Position numbers and translations under genes: made by a program. A DNA stretch of 64,000 nucleotides. Source: Hoplostethus atlanticus. Its lineage: Eukaryota > Chordata > Actinopteri > Trachichthyiformes > Trachichthyidae. Below are positions 39,301-53,700 of this stretch, piece by piece. The number at the start of each line of letters is the position of its first letter. Position 1 is the first letter of the stretch. Location of the stretch: positions 1,492,501 through 1,556,500 of the forward strand of contig JAXDDX010000019.1 of the NCBI GenBank assembly GCA_034670405.1, in the 5' to 3' direction. Below the pieces are notes generated by a model that worked only from the letters and a program-made list of their open reading frames with translations, was not told the DNA's origin and did not search any database.

Positions 39301-42300
39301 GAAACTTGTACAATATGCTGTTAAGTAATTTGTCTTGCAAGAATATTGAGAATTAATCATTATAAGTGAGGCGATCAACACATGACAACCCTTTTAAACG
39401 TCCTATCTCAATAAAGGGATTACAGCCACAATGGGGAGGTGTATAATTGACTTCACGATGGAGAGACGGAGCATTTTAAAAGCCTTTTAAACGAGTCTCC
39501 AAAGGCTCATACAATATCCGAACACGTTACCGCTGCACATTCCCTGGGTAGGTGGGGTGTTAAAGAGGTTGATAGGAGTGGATATTATATAAGAAAGAAC
39601 TGTGTGCTAGCGTATTGGAGAAGAGAGACGGCGGTGGATGTGGCAGACTGGTTCATTATCAGATGTCAACCTGATGCACCACGACCGAGAGTCACCTCTG
39701 ATCTGCCTCTCCTCCCTACTCCTTCCCACCGGGGTCTGGCAGAGCGCATGCCGGGGAGCGTCTGCAGGCAGGCGACGTGTTTATGCACAACGGACTGACA
39801 AGACCTGAGCGAAAACATCGTTGTTCAGGTAGTTAATGTACTCTGAGCATCTCACGGTACCGGAAAGCTTTTCATGTCATGTTGTAGTATCACATTGACG
39901 GAGTAAATGATTTCATGTCTTTGTCTACACAAGGTCTGAGTGGACTCTGAGCGTGTTGTTTGGATACAGGGAAAGCACCTTTACAGTCGACTCTGACCAT
40001 GTGCACAACGATTGATATAGTGAACATTCTACAATAGCACAAAGGGAAACATAGGCTAGATGTCAATATATTATTGATTATCATGATGGCTCTGCTCCCT
40101 GATGAGAGGAAAACATTACCAGAGACATTGACATGAAAGAAGGTCTGATCCTTTAAACCTCATCGATCGAGAAATCCTGAAAGAATACACTAATATGAGC
40201 TTTAGACAGAATTTAGAGTTGCCACTCAGACATGTATCCTGAGGACATTTTCATTTGGCAAAAATAGAAAGATGCCGCTATCTAGAATTGCATTTGTATT
40301 CATAAAACATTTTTTTTTGCCCAGTGGTCAAATCAAAAAGATTTGAAAATAAAAACACACTGAAAATAAAACTTAAACCAACACTACGTGTGGTGCTGTG
40401 ACCTACTTTTGCTGCATTATTTTTGATGTAATTCTCAGAGCTATGCGGGACGGTGTGTGTGCAACACTCAAATGCCTTACAGGTGAAACAGAAAACCATC
40501 AGAGTCTTATCAAAACACAGAATCTCCAAATATGTGAGTTCTCAGGGATGTGAACATAGATTTCCCCCCACTGAGTCTTTGATTTAGTTGGAGTGGCTAG
40601 GGCTAGTTCAAAGGTCGTTAAGTATTTTCTACACGTTGGGGCAACGATTCGACTACAGCAATAATGCAACAGTGACTAAAGTTCATCGTTTTGATTCGAC
40701 ATTTTCAATGCTGACCGATGAGAAGTCACGTCTGAGCGCTAGTTGCCCATCCACTGCAGCTTGAAAAACAAGAACGGTCCTTGCGGATGGCAAGGTCATG
40801 AACAGAAAGCAGAAGAGGTTATAATTGCCAAGCAGTTCGCTGAAAGTAGAGACATAATGGGGAGCCCATTTGCTGCCAATAGCTCTCTCAGTACCGAACT
40901 TCCGATATCTCACTATGAACAAATTGTACATGCTCTGAAAATATCCAACGGATTATTTGAAGTCGGTGCTGAGAACATGTTCAATAGCCCAACATTACCA
41001 ATCAGGTAATTCAGTTTACCATTCGAGTTTAATTGAAAAATTAATTCATGTCCACCTTCTGAAGAAAAGTACTACTCTGACAAAATGACTGATTATAAAC
41101 TAATGATTCACAGAATGATTAACATTTCTGCAGAATGAATCTCAGGACAGTAAATGATGAATCTGAATGAAACGCTTCGAAATGCATCTGGCAAAATGTC
41201 AGATCTGAGAGGAATTGGTGAAATGCCACATTTTACATTTGTACAATATCTGCAACCCGGCCCTTAGTAAGCTTCCTTGGAGATGTGTGTGTACGTTTGT
41301 TTTTAAGGGTGCTAGGTACAGTATGAATGCCTTTAAGTGTACGGTAAAGTAGGCGTCAGGTGTGCATGCATGAGTGTGCGTGGCCAATATTCACAGCTGG
41401 AGAAGACGAGAGGGCAGGAGTGTTCATCCATTGGGAAATTATGGAGCTGCAGCTGGCATTCTGCGTTGATGGTCATCCTAGAGGAGGAGGAGAAACAGAG
41501 AGAAAGAGATGAAGACAAAGACATTCTTCGACACACTCGAGGCAACTGGTGGAGTGAATCCTTCACATTCCTCGCTCTTGGAAACACATGGTGTGTGAAT
41601 GCGCAAGTATTCATCATCGCTCATTCCACATACTGTACTTTTTGTACTACGGTATGCGAGACGCGGCAAAACAGATGGTGGGGGGGATCACACTTGGCTG
41701 CTTCGTTGATGTGTGAAATCCCTCAAAATGACAAAACTCTTTAATCATCGTCATCTGACATATTTTTCCGCAAAGGCGGCATTAACTTATAGGTCCAAAA
41801 AAAAAAAAAAAAATCGAAAAATAGGATCGCTGGTCAGATCACTACACCATATGTTTTAAGAGAGGAATACTGATAGCGAATCAGCCCTCCTGTAAAGACA
41901 CAGGGGTTGATCCACATCAGGGAAAAACAACCCGATGAAAGCAAAATTTCTTTTCGGGAACGTTTGAAATTGAGCATGCGACGGAATAGAACAATGCCAT
42001 TAAAGCTGCAGGAGGCAACTTTGCAACGTTGGCGGCTCCAAATGGCACCCAGGCCGGCCGGCCTGTGTGATCTCTTTGTACCAAAGGGATGAGAGAGGCG
42101 AAAGATCTAACGTCGGCGCAGCTTTCTGTGGACGCTAGCTGCTGTTTAGGAGGCAGTTTGATTTGTCACGTCCTGTGGGTGGAAGTGTCTATACCCGATA
42201 GCAGAATTTCATCTGGGTGAATAGGGCGAATGTACAAGGTCTCAATGAGGGTGGATGGGACACTTTGCTCTTTTGCTTTGCGTTTTAGGCTCATAAGTCG

Positions 42301-45300
42301 GGTGTATTTTTTCATAAATGCCGGTTTCAGTTTTAAGCTCACTTCTCTGGGAGAAATACTATCTTCCCCCGAATCAAGAACATGCTCTTTTGCCTGCCAC
42401 TTCTAATAAAACAGTCAATCATGCTGGCACAGGACTAGGAAAGGGACTCAGGAGGGTATACTCCTTCTAGCATGCATGACACTGACTGCCAATACACAGG
42501 AGCTGATGTTGCAATCCTTCGTGAGGGTGAGCGTTCAGGAGCCCAATGCAGATTGTCAGAAAGAGCGACGCACTAACACAACAGAGTCACAACGGAGGAA
42601 CGTCTGCAGGGCCATCAGCTAGCCACCTCATCTAAATGCTGCAGGTGTGAGTGTGTGTGTGAGTGCAGGTACTTCACCGGGGTTATCAAGTGGTCTCCTC
42701 CCCATCACAGATGTGTCATTAAATTAAGGACCACGACACCTCCAGAAAGCTCAACGGCGATTTCTGCCATCCCAGAACCCTCCACGCTACCCTGTACCTA
42801 CGCTTAGGCCAGTGGTGTCCAATCATGTGCCATGGAGGGCCGAGAGTCTGCAGGTTTTCACGCCAACCAAAGACTACAGCAGGTGATTTCACTGATTAAC
42901 ACACCTTCAACCAGAGAGGAGGGACTAAGCGGTGAAATCACCTGCTGTACTCTTTGGTTGGAGTGAAAACCTGCATGCTCTCGGCCCTCCATGGCACACG
43001 ATTGGACACCGCTGGCTTAGGCTCATCCCCTAGTTCCCAGCATTACTCATTTGTGAACTCGCTATTGATTTCAACAACAATCACTGGGACAACTCACCTG
43101 GGTCAAACTAAGGCAAGAGAATGACTGCAGTAACATTTAGGAAAGTAAATGAAACCGGTCAAGTTAGTTTACTTTTATGGGACTAATCCTGCATCCGTAT
43201 CTGTCTCCGTTGTTTTAGTGTAGCGTCATCCTCAATCTCCCGACGCTGTGGACCCTGTGCATCTGGTATTATTATTATTGTAAGTCGCTTTGGATAAAAG
43301 CGTCTGCTAAATGACTAATGGTACTCCAAGCAGGTAATAACAAACACTCAGATCTGTAATGGCTATGTAATGGCCCCAGGTCTGTTTTGAAATCCTGTAT
43401 ATCCCCGTTGGTGAAAATGGACCCTCAAGAAACGCTAATGTCAGGAGGTTGAGGGTTTGCGAAACAAATTACACTTTTCAAAAAAAGATCCTGTCTGCTG
43501 GGATCCCCATCACGCGTTGCACACAAACCGAATGACCTCTCCTTTTCCCGCGCGCCACTCGAAGAAGAAGCCGTCAGCTACAGACGACATGTCGCAAAAC
43601 AAGTTTCTAGCCCTCGTCTCTGGGGAGCTAAATCCATTATTCACATGCATGTGTGTGTGTTTGTGTGTGACGATTGCATCTTTACACCTTCAAAATTACT
43701 TTTTCCGCAGAGTTAAAAGTAAAGCAACGAACTGTAGCACAGCAAAAAATGTTTTTTTTCCCCCCACAATAAACCAGGGAGAATTGAAATTGAAAATGGA
43801 AGCACAGGGAAGAAACAACAACATAAGTCACCTTAATGAATTGATTATTTCTTAACAGCGAGGGTAGAGAAGGTTCGTCATGCCGGCTAAACTCTACCTC
43901 CTGTACCGTGTATCTGATCGCCTGAAAGGAAATGTGATCTTTGCTTTTGTGATGCAACACATTTCTCTTTTCCCTCCTCCTCCTACATGAGTTTTTACTT
44001 GTGTTTCTTTCTTGTGTGGGCCGCCGAAAGGCACGGATTAGCCTCGTGCGCCCTCTTAAAGGTTGCTGTGAGCACCTGACAGGTTTTTAACCCTCCATCC
44101 TCGCATTAAACCCTCTCCACTGGAGGTGTCGCCACTCAAGCCTCTCTAAATGCCACGATGCACGCTCTCGTTTTGAAGCCATGTCAGTGGGTATCCCCCA
44201 CCCCCCTCCACCCAGTTCTGCAACAACAGTATCCCCCCCGATACCGCTTTCCTTTAAAACCTGTTATGTAACTTCCATTTATTTTGTCCTGTTTACCAAA
44301 TCCCATCCTTGCTTGAGGCAACATTGCCCATCTCCACTGCCTCAGAAAGTTACCAGGGTATCATGGCCTCAAATTGCAGATAAAAGACGCCTATGCAGCA
44401 GCAGTGTTTTTAGCCTCCTTAACAAATCCACATTGTGTCTAGATCTGATTTGGACGGATTACATTTTCCCTTGCAAAACGACGCAGTGCATCCTTTACAT
44501 AGATAGCGAGAGATGTGCATTTTCTGACATTTCCAAACTAGTCTTAGGTATATGCTACAGCTGAGGAGAATGCATGCTGCTTTTTGACTGCAGACATCTA
44601 GTCTCGACTGTTCCCCATCCCCCTTCCACACCCTGACGACACATTTTGTTACTACTTTCAGTTCTCCTGTAGATGGGAGACGCACTGCAATGTATTTACA
44701 ACTGGTTTGAGTGACTGGGTCTTGAATGCGTCTTGGGTTCATCTGGACACAATCGGATCACCCAGGATGCATGTTCATACCAGGTGTAAAGGTCTTAGCA
44801 TACCTGGGTCCCTAGACTTTCTTCAATTTGGGTCTGAAAATGTTTTAAAATGCTTTGAAGGCTTTCACCTCAGCGTGTAGAGTATCTTCCCATTGTTCCA
44901 GATGCGGAGCAGCTGATTGGGCGTCGTTATCCAGTGGGAGTCGGCGTTCTTGGAGTTCCTGAAGATGGTGTCGGGGAGCCAGATCAAGCCCACCATGTTG
45001 CTGTTTGAAGAGGAACGAGGAGACAAAGAGAGAGGGAGGAGAGGACGTAAAGAGACGATTGCCGTTCAGTTCTTTTTCCAGATCGCTCTTAGAAACTCGT
45101 GAAGCAGCTTCCACTTCCCCAACGAGAAGATCACACAATGCCAGCGTGACAGTAGGAAAACACAGCACGTCGATCATGTCTGCACCAATAATTACAGGCT
45201 TCTGAAATGAGATAGCGGCGATATGAAAATGTTGAAACTAAATTATTGCTAGGATGAAAGTAAAACTCTAAAAAGCACAAAGTTAAAAAGCTGTAATTAT

Positions 45301-48300
45301 CTACTATAATGATACATGAACATCAGGTGACGTTAGGTTCCCGTTTCCTGATGAAACTCATCACAAATCATTATAACTCTGATGTAATCGGTGATACCAC
45401 AAGGCCCCTCGGCAAATCTGATACCTGTTGAGGGTCAGGATCCGCATGCTGCTGCTGTTGTAGCGCAGACGGGTGTCCACCCAGGTCTGGGCAAAGATGA
45501 TGTCGATCTGGTACTCCTGGTAGAGAAGGGAAGGGAAAAGTGTCAGGGGTCTGATCTGGATCTGGGCACAAAGTCCTGTTCAAACTAGCAGAGAGACCAG
45601 TGGGGAAACAGAGAGATAGATGGATGTATAGCAGATGAAGTGTGTGTGTGCAAAACAATCCTGATTGTGTTTTCCTGGAGGGTGCGAAGAAGATGTGTTT
45701 GTCTGTCCACATCAAAGAAAAGCGCAAAGCAGCCCAGGAAACGCCCGTACACACACGGCGCTTTTGATATGGAAATGAAATAACAGTCTCAGAAATAGTT
45801 CGCCTCAGCTTTGACCCCCCTCCTCCCGCTCCTAACTGTGAAAAGTTTTAACATGAGAATATTGCCTTATAACAGAATGAGTCCGTTCAGTTTATTTGGC
45901 AGGTAAAATAAATGACCTAGTTTGGGGACAACGTACATTTTGTTTTACTTTTCATGTCAGTTGAAGTTGTAGATATACCGAGGGGAATCCTGACAGTGAG
46001 TTGAATGTGATAAGGTCAGAGAGTATAGGCACTCCTTGGAATGTCTCTCAGCCAATCAGAAAACATGGGCGGGGCTAACTGCTTAATGAGCTTTCCTTGG
46101 CGTTCGAGACTCTATTACGTGAGTCATACATGTGCATGAAATCACATCACACATGAGACACACGTGCGCACACACACACACAGTTTCTGACTTCGTGACC
46201 TTTTCCCAGACAGATGGGACCTGACCTTCTTGATACATCTGTAACCAGAGTCCCCATTGTCACGGTCAGCCCGGGTGACCTTTGGGGGATAATGATAGGG
46301 AGACAGACGCTCAAGGAAGCAGGGCCATTATTCAACACGCCGACAGCAACAGGGAAGCGCGATGTGTTGGATATTATGCCTGGCGGAAATTAACTCCCAT
46401 TGCAAATCCCCTTATGAGGGTTTTCTGTTTCCACGGTGTCCTTTTAGAGACTACACCTACGAGACAAGGCACTGAAGCAGGTCCATTATTCATGGATGTT
46501 ATACGCAAAACAAAGAAGCGGAGTGTTGCGAGATATCCGACTGAAATTAACGACAGGGGCTTGCATGAATCCCCTGGGAATCCAACTCAAAGTCAGAAAC
46601 TGAAGGCACTTAGGGAGTCCATTAATCATTGGCTATTGACATAAAACAATGAAGCGAAGAGCTGTAGGTGAGATTATTGTATACTCCCTATTGGAAAGGC
46701 CAACACAAAGTCAGCCACTGAACGTAGCAAGTTCATTATTTAGGGTGTAAATGTTTTAAAAATATCCGAGGCGTGAGAATCTGACTAAGTTTTACATTGT
46801 AGACGTCAGGTATAGGAAGCAGCACACTGTCAACAAATGAATCATGGGAGATTTCTTATGGGAGATTTACTGGAAAGGGCAAAAAGTGACGGTGCGGTGC
46901 AGAAAACGTTTCTGTGCTGAGAGAAGCCAAACATGGCCTGACCCAAACATTTGCACCTTGCATTTTTTGCACTTAACTGAATAAAAGTGTGATGTGTCAC
47001 ATAAGGAACCGAGTGTCTGTGGGTCTTACTACTTATACCATACATATATATGTAGCTGTATCAATTGAGACCTTTGCACCTCAAAAGACTCAGCTTGGAG
47101 GTCAAATAACGTGGTGAGTTTCTGCAAATTGTGGACATTAGCGAGGAAACGTCCCATTAGTACCGAGGTGAGTAAAATCAATACCACTGGCCCTGGTGTT
47201 TGCTCACGTTGGGAAAGCAAACCCAAGTCAGCATCTGATTATCTGAGTCCATTATTAAAAGGCAAAGTTTGTTGACAGCCGAGCAAGTCTGGCTGAAATT
47301 AATTAGTTTGACTCAGAACAAATAGCTTCCTTCTTATCCTGGCCTCATCAGTTTTGCATGGGGGGTGGCTGGCTTCTTAGCAATTAAAGTCTTCGCTCAA
47401 GCACATTTTCCGCATCTGTGTACCTGAAACCTTTCAACGAGAGGGGAGATAAACCACTGACTCGGTTTTGGGGGGGAATGTGACAATGATCCGGATGCAG
47501 ATGCGTTGTTCTTGGCCGAAAAAGTTTCAAACTATGAACTTTCCTTATACTTAAAATCAGTCACCTGTCATTCCCGCTGATCCCCTCATTCCATCTCCTG
47601 TAGTCGGGATACGTAGAGGTTTAAATGAAATCGAACGCACTTATCGACAAAAAGAAAATTAAACGGCTGGGAAAGTTGGGAAACTCCTGTCCATGAGAAA
47701 ACATTTCCGTTCTGTCATTTAAGTGTGTGTGTGTGCGCCAATCTCTTTTCCACTTGTTTTCTTAGTGAACTTCCCCGCCCCAAAAAAAGTCCAGCCCATT
47801 TCGCCTGCCATAAATATTTCACCATTACAACTCAGCCATAATGGACTCTTACTCTCCTTCAATGCTGATCAACTAGAATCTACTGCGCAGCTAAAATACT
47901 GTCCTGCATTTCACTGTACTGTGTTTTGCAGTGAAGGGAATCTCGCAGCACAGATCACTGACTAATGTATTTCTCGAGGCAAAACCGATGCCGCATAGTT
48001 GGTATAAATATTTATAAGTGAAATATTTATATCCCCAGACCTTGGCAAATTGGTCGCTGGACTACATTTTGAATGTTTGAAACAGAAAAACAGGAGGGGC
48101 GCTTCATTTATCGAGTGTTGCAAGAGACGTGTCCACGTCTGGGGCTGTTTAAGGGTCTGCCATGGCAAGCCAAGCACATCTGGAACAATGTTTACATACT
48201 CAACACACACACTCACACACACCCACACCTTTTGTTTTTACCCTACAGGCAGCCTTACGGTGATGCTCCGTGTGTGTGATGGGCAGAAATAACTCTAAAC

Positions 48301-50668
48301 ACAGACATTCAAACATTGCTTAGGGGGTCATGATGAGCTTCTGTCAGACGTGTAATAAACAAAACTGTGCGGTACCTGAGGATATGAGGTATTTTAGAGA
48401 GTATTGTTGGGAGGGGGGGCAATTGGGGCTGAGGGACAAAACAAGCTAATTCGGTAAACATGCTTTTGTCTAGTTCATCTAATCAATAGAAAGACGCTTG
48501 AAACAAAATAAGATCTTTTGCGCCCCTGGCTATTGTTACTGTCGTTTTGTTTGTGAGGAAGGAAGAAACACAGATTAATACTGAGGCAAACTGACGCCCT
48601 GCCTGAGGTCCAATCAGCACCTGGGCTTCCCTTGGTCTCACCCAGGAGGATGAACAGCTATAACAAGGTTAGGTTAACAGTAGCAGTACTAGGAGTTGTA
48701 GCAGTAGTAGCAGTACTAGTAGTAGAGGTAGTAGTAACAGTAGTTGTAGTAATAGCAGTAGTAGCAGTACTAGTAGTCGTTATAGTAGCAGTTGTAGTAG
48801 CAGTAGGAGTAGCAGCAGTAGTAGCAGTACTAGTAGTCGTTATAGTAGCAGTTGTAGTAGCAGTAGGAGTAGCAGTAGTAACAGTAGTTGTAGTAATAGA
48901 AGTAGCAGTACTAGTAGTAATAGTACTAGTAGTCAAAATAGTAGTAGCAGTAGTCATAGTAGTAGTAGTAGTTTGTCTTGATGCACAATCTATATTTTCT
49001 CTAAGAATCTAAAAATCTTTAATCTTATTTTGATAAACATTATTTCTTCAACAGGTGATTTCTGGTCAAATACAAACTCCTCATGGTGTCTTGCTCTGTC
49101 CTAAGAGTTTCAATCCAGAAGGCAACGTTACATGTCCATTCTGAGGAGAAAAAAAATAAAGTCTAGCAGAGGAAGAGAAGGAAAAAGACGATGAAATAGA
49201 GAGAAGATGGGGAAATGGGAGGGAGAAGGTGGTGAGGAGACACGATAAAGAGAACGATTAAAGGAGGAAGAGGGAAAAGAATAGGTAGACGTGTACTGAC
49301 TGCTAGGAATGAAATATTCTGGGCCTCTCTGGACATTAACAATGACGTGCTATTACAAACCAGGAAACATTCGGATAGATTTTTGACCCTGGGTCTCACT
49401 TTGTTTGCAGTTCCTGGAACCATTGCTCATCTTTTAGATTAGATTCAACTTTATTGTCATTGCACAGAGTACAAGTACTGAGACAACTAAATGGGAGCTT
49501 CCCCCAAAACTTGCCTACCCTTAAAATAACCTAATTCTAGAGTGATTTTATTTTGAGGCCAAACTGTTTTTTTTTACCTTCACGAAAGGGCAGATATGTC
49601 ATTTTCAAATAAGTCTGCGATTTTATTTTGTCTTTGTCTTGTCCCGGTGGACGTAGCAGAGTAAATGCCATTGTGGCGTCATGTGAATTAACTTACGACG
49701 CCTTCCTAATGCTCTCTTGGTGCAAAGAGGCGCAAAAAAAAAAAAAGAAAAAAAAAAGCCAGCCTTCTGCACAGCTATAAGATGAGCATTAGAAAGACTT
49801 CCCTTATGAATTTTCAGCCTTCCGACACCTAAATGAGTCACATCATTAAAGGTCAAGTATAGAAAAGCTACGGCACACATACAGTTTGAGACTACATTAA
49901 AAGGCACTTTAAAGTGAAATTTGACAACAGGAAAAGCAGTAATTTTATGCAGTACAATAATTGAGCTCTACCGTTCCTCTGCGTCATGAATAACAGCGTC
50001 GCCGAGGCCTGTGCGTTGCCATCTACCCTGTTAATTGCGGCTCAAAATTGAAAGAAGCAGCCATTGTCGTCTTTGGCGGCTGCGATGGCGGGGCGTGGAA
50101 ATTAAAAGCATTTGTTTTGTACTGTTCGCCTTACAACTCGGAGCGGATTCTAAATTCATTTCCAGTTCGTGTAAACCGGCGCTCCGTTTCACCGCGACGC
50201 CCGCGGTCCAGATCCTGAGAGATTACGGCGTTCAAGGACTCTCATATCCCATGAACAAGTGAGCGCCAAGTGCATCGACTGATTCTATAATGCCAGGGGT
50301 GCAGAGTATCATCAAGATAACACACAGCCATCTCCGTCTTATAACTCAACTGAATTGATTCACTCTCTTAGTACATTTTTTTTCAACTTATGGAAATGTA
50401 TAACAAATGCTGTTCATGCTAACATTGATCTACCTGTTGTCGGCACGATTCGAGTACACCAAGGATTCCCAACGTCAAGACTCGACCATATCAAGATGTC
50501 TTGGATCTCTACCATCATGGGTCAATAGTGGTCGAAAGAGGAAGGCCAAGATGATGAGGATAACAAAGTGGATGGTTTTAATTTGCCTTATGATGTTACT
50601 ATGTTCATTTATGTCTTATGTTCCTATATTTGTGTGATATACTTTCATGCTCAACTGATGCAATATTT

Positions 50669-50705
<37 letters not shown>

Positions 50706-53700
50706 GATAGATAGATAGATCTTTATTGTCCCTGAGGGGAAATTGCAGTTATGCAGCAGAGGGTGTACAAAGCAAGAGAGAGGCACACAGCACCATACAA
50801 TAAACAAGTTCGGAAAATAAAGGTTAGATAAAAAAACACAAAAAAACAAAACACAAATATGCAAGTTAGTGCATATCAGTGACAAAGTAAGCTAATTAGT
50901 TTTAGCGCAATTTACAGTTGTGCAATTTTGATAGTCAAGGTGTGTGTGTGTTCCTGAACACATTTAAGTATAAAGGATCAATAATTTAAAAGTACATACT
51001 GTATATGTTTGTGTAAAGTCTGCAGAACCTGCCAACATTTGATGTGCATGCATGTAGGCAGGAATACATTGATCTGCCAAATAAAGTACAATAACAGTAT
51101 CAAACTTATTGTCCTTTTTCTTACGCAATCTCATTTCTCTCACCTTTATTTCTACTGTGTAACATTTCCCACTGCCTTAGTGCAATAGCTAAACTGTCTG
51201 CATTAATCATACACCAGAACAGCCCAGCAATCACTGGGGACAACTAACTGTTTTCACTTGGCACGTACCTGTTAACGGATTTTAAAAAAAGGGACATTTG
51301 AGTAATCTATGACCTTTATTGACCTCTGTCTGCAACCAGTGGGAATTGCACCGACATTAATACAATTTATCTCCTCCTACACAAATCTCCGGGGCAGCCT
51401 TCACCCCCACTGCTGTCATCGTTTGAGCTCCAGTGGCCTGTAATTTACGCAAACAATAAACACAGTTTCACAATAGAGACGAGTCAGCTAGCTAATTAGA
51501 GCAGGGATCCAACAGAAACATCTAATGAAGAGCTAATATGTCACCCTGCAAAATACTGAAATATAGTACTCCTTTGTCATTTCCTTTTTTTTCTTAAGAT
51601 CAAAGCCTTTAGAATTGAAATAATCCTGCAACGTCAGTCACTCACAGCTCCATCGATGAGCTTTTGTTCCAAAACAGAATACAGGCTGGAAAGTGAGTCA
51701 TTGGCATCGATCAACAACCCTCCACCCCCCAGATATGTTAGTTATCTTGTGCTATAGGCAGGGGGAAAAACTAAAATGTCCTACTCAAGTGTACTGTTAC
51801 TTTGCTGACATCGTTGCATGTGATCTTTCCTATGCAATGCACAGGGTTCAAGGAGAGTTCAAACTAAGAAAAAAAGGATTCTATTAGAATTATAGTGACT
51901 CAGTAAAATGTGACAAAAAATGAAAATGCCCATCCTCATTATGAAATAACAAGCAAGGCTAGTGACCAAGCTAGCAACAACCAGACAAACTCAAACCAAT
52001 AATACTATAGCTACTGTAGTTAATATTAACTAAACTACTATCATGGATACATTTGAGCATTTAATATTACAGTTAGTTAACTTCCTCCACATGCTCGTGC
52101 AGGTTTGGTGCAGATGTAATGAAGTAAACACTTCATATTTAAACCTGCACAATGTAACTTTCTGTAATGTACTCGTTGGCGGCCCCAAGTGGCAGCGAGA
52201 GATAACTGCTTGCATTTTTGAGAACTTCACTACCCATAGCTTTCTGTAGCGATAGCCGAGGCGCTAGCTCGCTCACTGCTGTTTCGGCACCGTGTGCGTT
52301 TGGCTCGTACGTTACGATTCGTCACTTCCTGTGCTCGGAGAAAACTTTCCCGCCAGTGTACCTACAGACTGCTTAAATGAGGGTTAACTACAATACAAAA
52401 TGACAGTGATATTAAAAAAAACAGCTGCACTCTGGAACACAGAGGATCTTCAACCACCAAAATGATTTTGAGTGACCCATTCCAGATTTATAACGGTAAT
52501 CAACACAAAACAACCCAAAAGGAGCAGAATATATTAAATAAAAATCAAAGGAGAGGAAAAATGGGGGGAACACAACGTTCCTTCAAGTATAACACTCTTC
52601 TTGAGTCTTGGAGCCTTTGATATTTGCTCCCTGTATTTGTGTGTGCGTGCACATATATAGTATCTGCTTGATTTTTTTTTTGCAAGTGTATCTGGGTATG
52701 CAAGACAGACAGACATCTTGTTGCAGAGTGTCCCTGCCATAAAAATAGCTAGCTATCTTTTTCAGAACGGAGCGCCACGATGTCCTTCAATCTCCATGAC
52801 TCAATTATTCAGTGAGTCCAGCCTTTGTTGCGGTTAAAACTTACAAGACTCTAGAGGAGAGAAAATGTGGAGAGAAAGGACACACACACCCACACACCCA
52901 CACCTCAAAGTGCAGAAATTCTTGGCTTACAACGAACTACATGGGATAAATGAGACAGGAGTAAACCTGAGAATCATTGTGCACAAACAGTTTGTCAGTT
53001 TGTCTGATACACTTGAGATGACATCGAACCTGAAATAGATATTTATTTCTGTCATGGAAAATAAGCACCAGCGCACTGTAGCAGACTCATTATTTACCAT
53101 GGAGAAAGGTGTCATGTCACTGAACGTCCTACTGGCTAGTTATGTTGAACCTTCCAGTTCTCCGGGTCTCTGGGCACGAAACAATGTCCGCCCCCTTTAC
53201 AACGCCATCAAACGTGTAAGGAAATCAACTTGAGGAAGGATTTGTATCTAAAAATACACCTGTTTTATCAGCCTGCGTCACAAAGTGGGGCATCAAAGAA
53301 AGATCGTCCCACTCCCCCTAATTGAGATGTCGTATACTCGCCCTAAATTGGTTAGTGGAAATGACGATCACTCAACGATGGCGGACACGTTTCAGAGGTA
53401 TTATCCAAGTATTATCCAAGTATTCAGCGTGGTGAGATATTACCTCTTCACTAGACATTTCTGCTTTCTATAATCTGTTTTAGGGCGGTCCCCCGTTTTT
53501 TTGATGAAGATTTATTTCGAAACCCGACGAGAATCGGCACCGGTACACGTGCAGTAATTTGTCTTTGTGACTCGGCTGCAGTGACACGGTGTCAACTTGC
53601 ACTGTGTCTGAGTTTCCCTTTGCATAATGACACAGAAAGTACAAGGACGAGGAAAGGAAATACTAGAGTGTATAACCAGACTACATAGTACTATTATACT

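Larger units (their letters stand above)
41478..44868 (-). other. gabrg3 intron upstream of the Cys-loop exon
   Basis: 3391 bp. It contains a copy of the three-member repeat family (42002-42235), a hAT MITE with clean 8-bp duplications (42810-43014) and a SINE-type 3' tail (43280-43318). No exon was recognised. Confidence 0.8.

Noticed and set aside
48632..49012. Val-rich plus-strand and Thr-rich minus-strand ORFs
   Set aside because: Both are translations of the AGT/AGC trinucleotide array.
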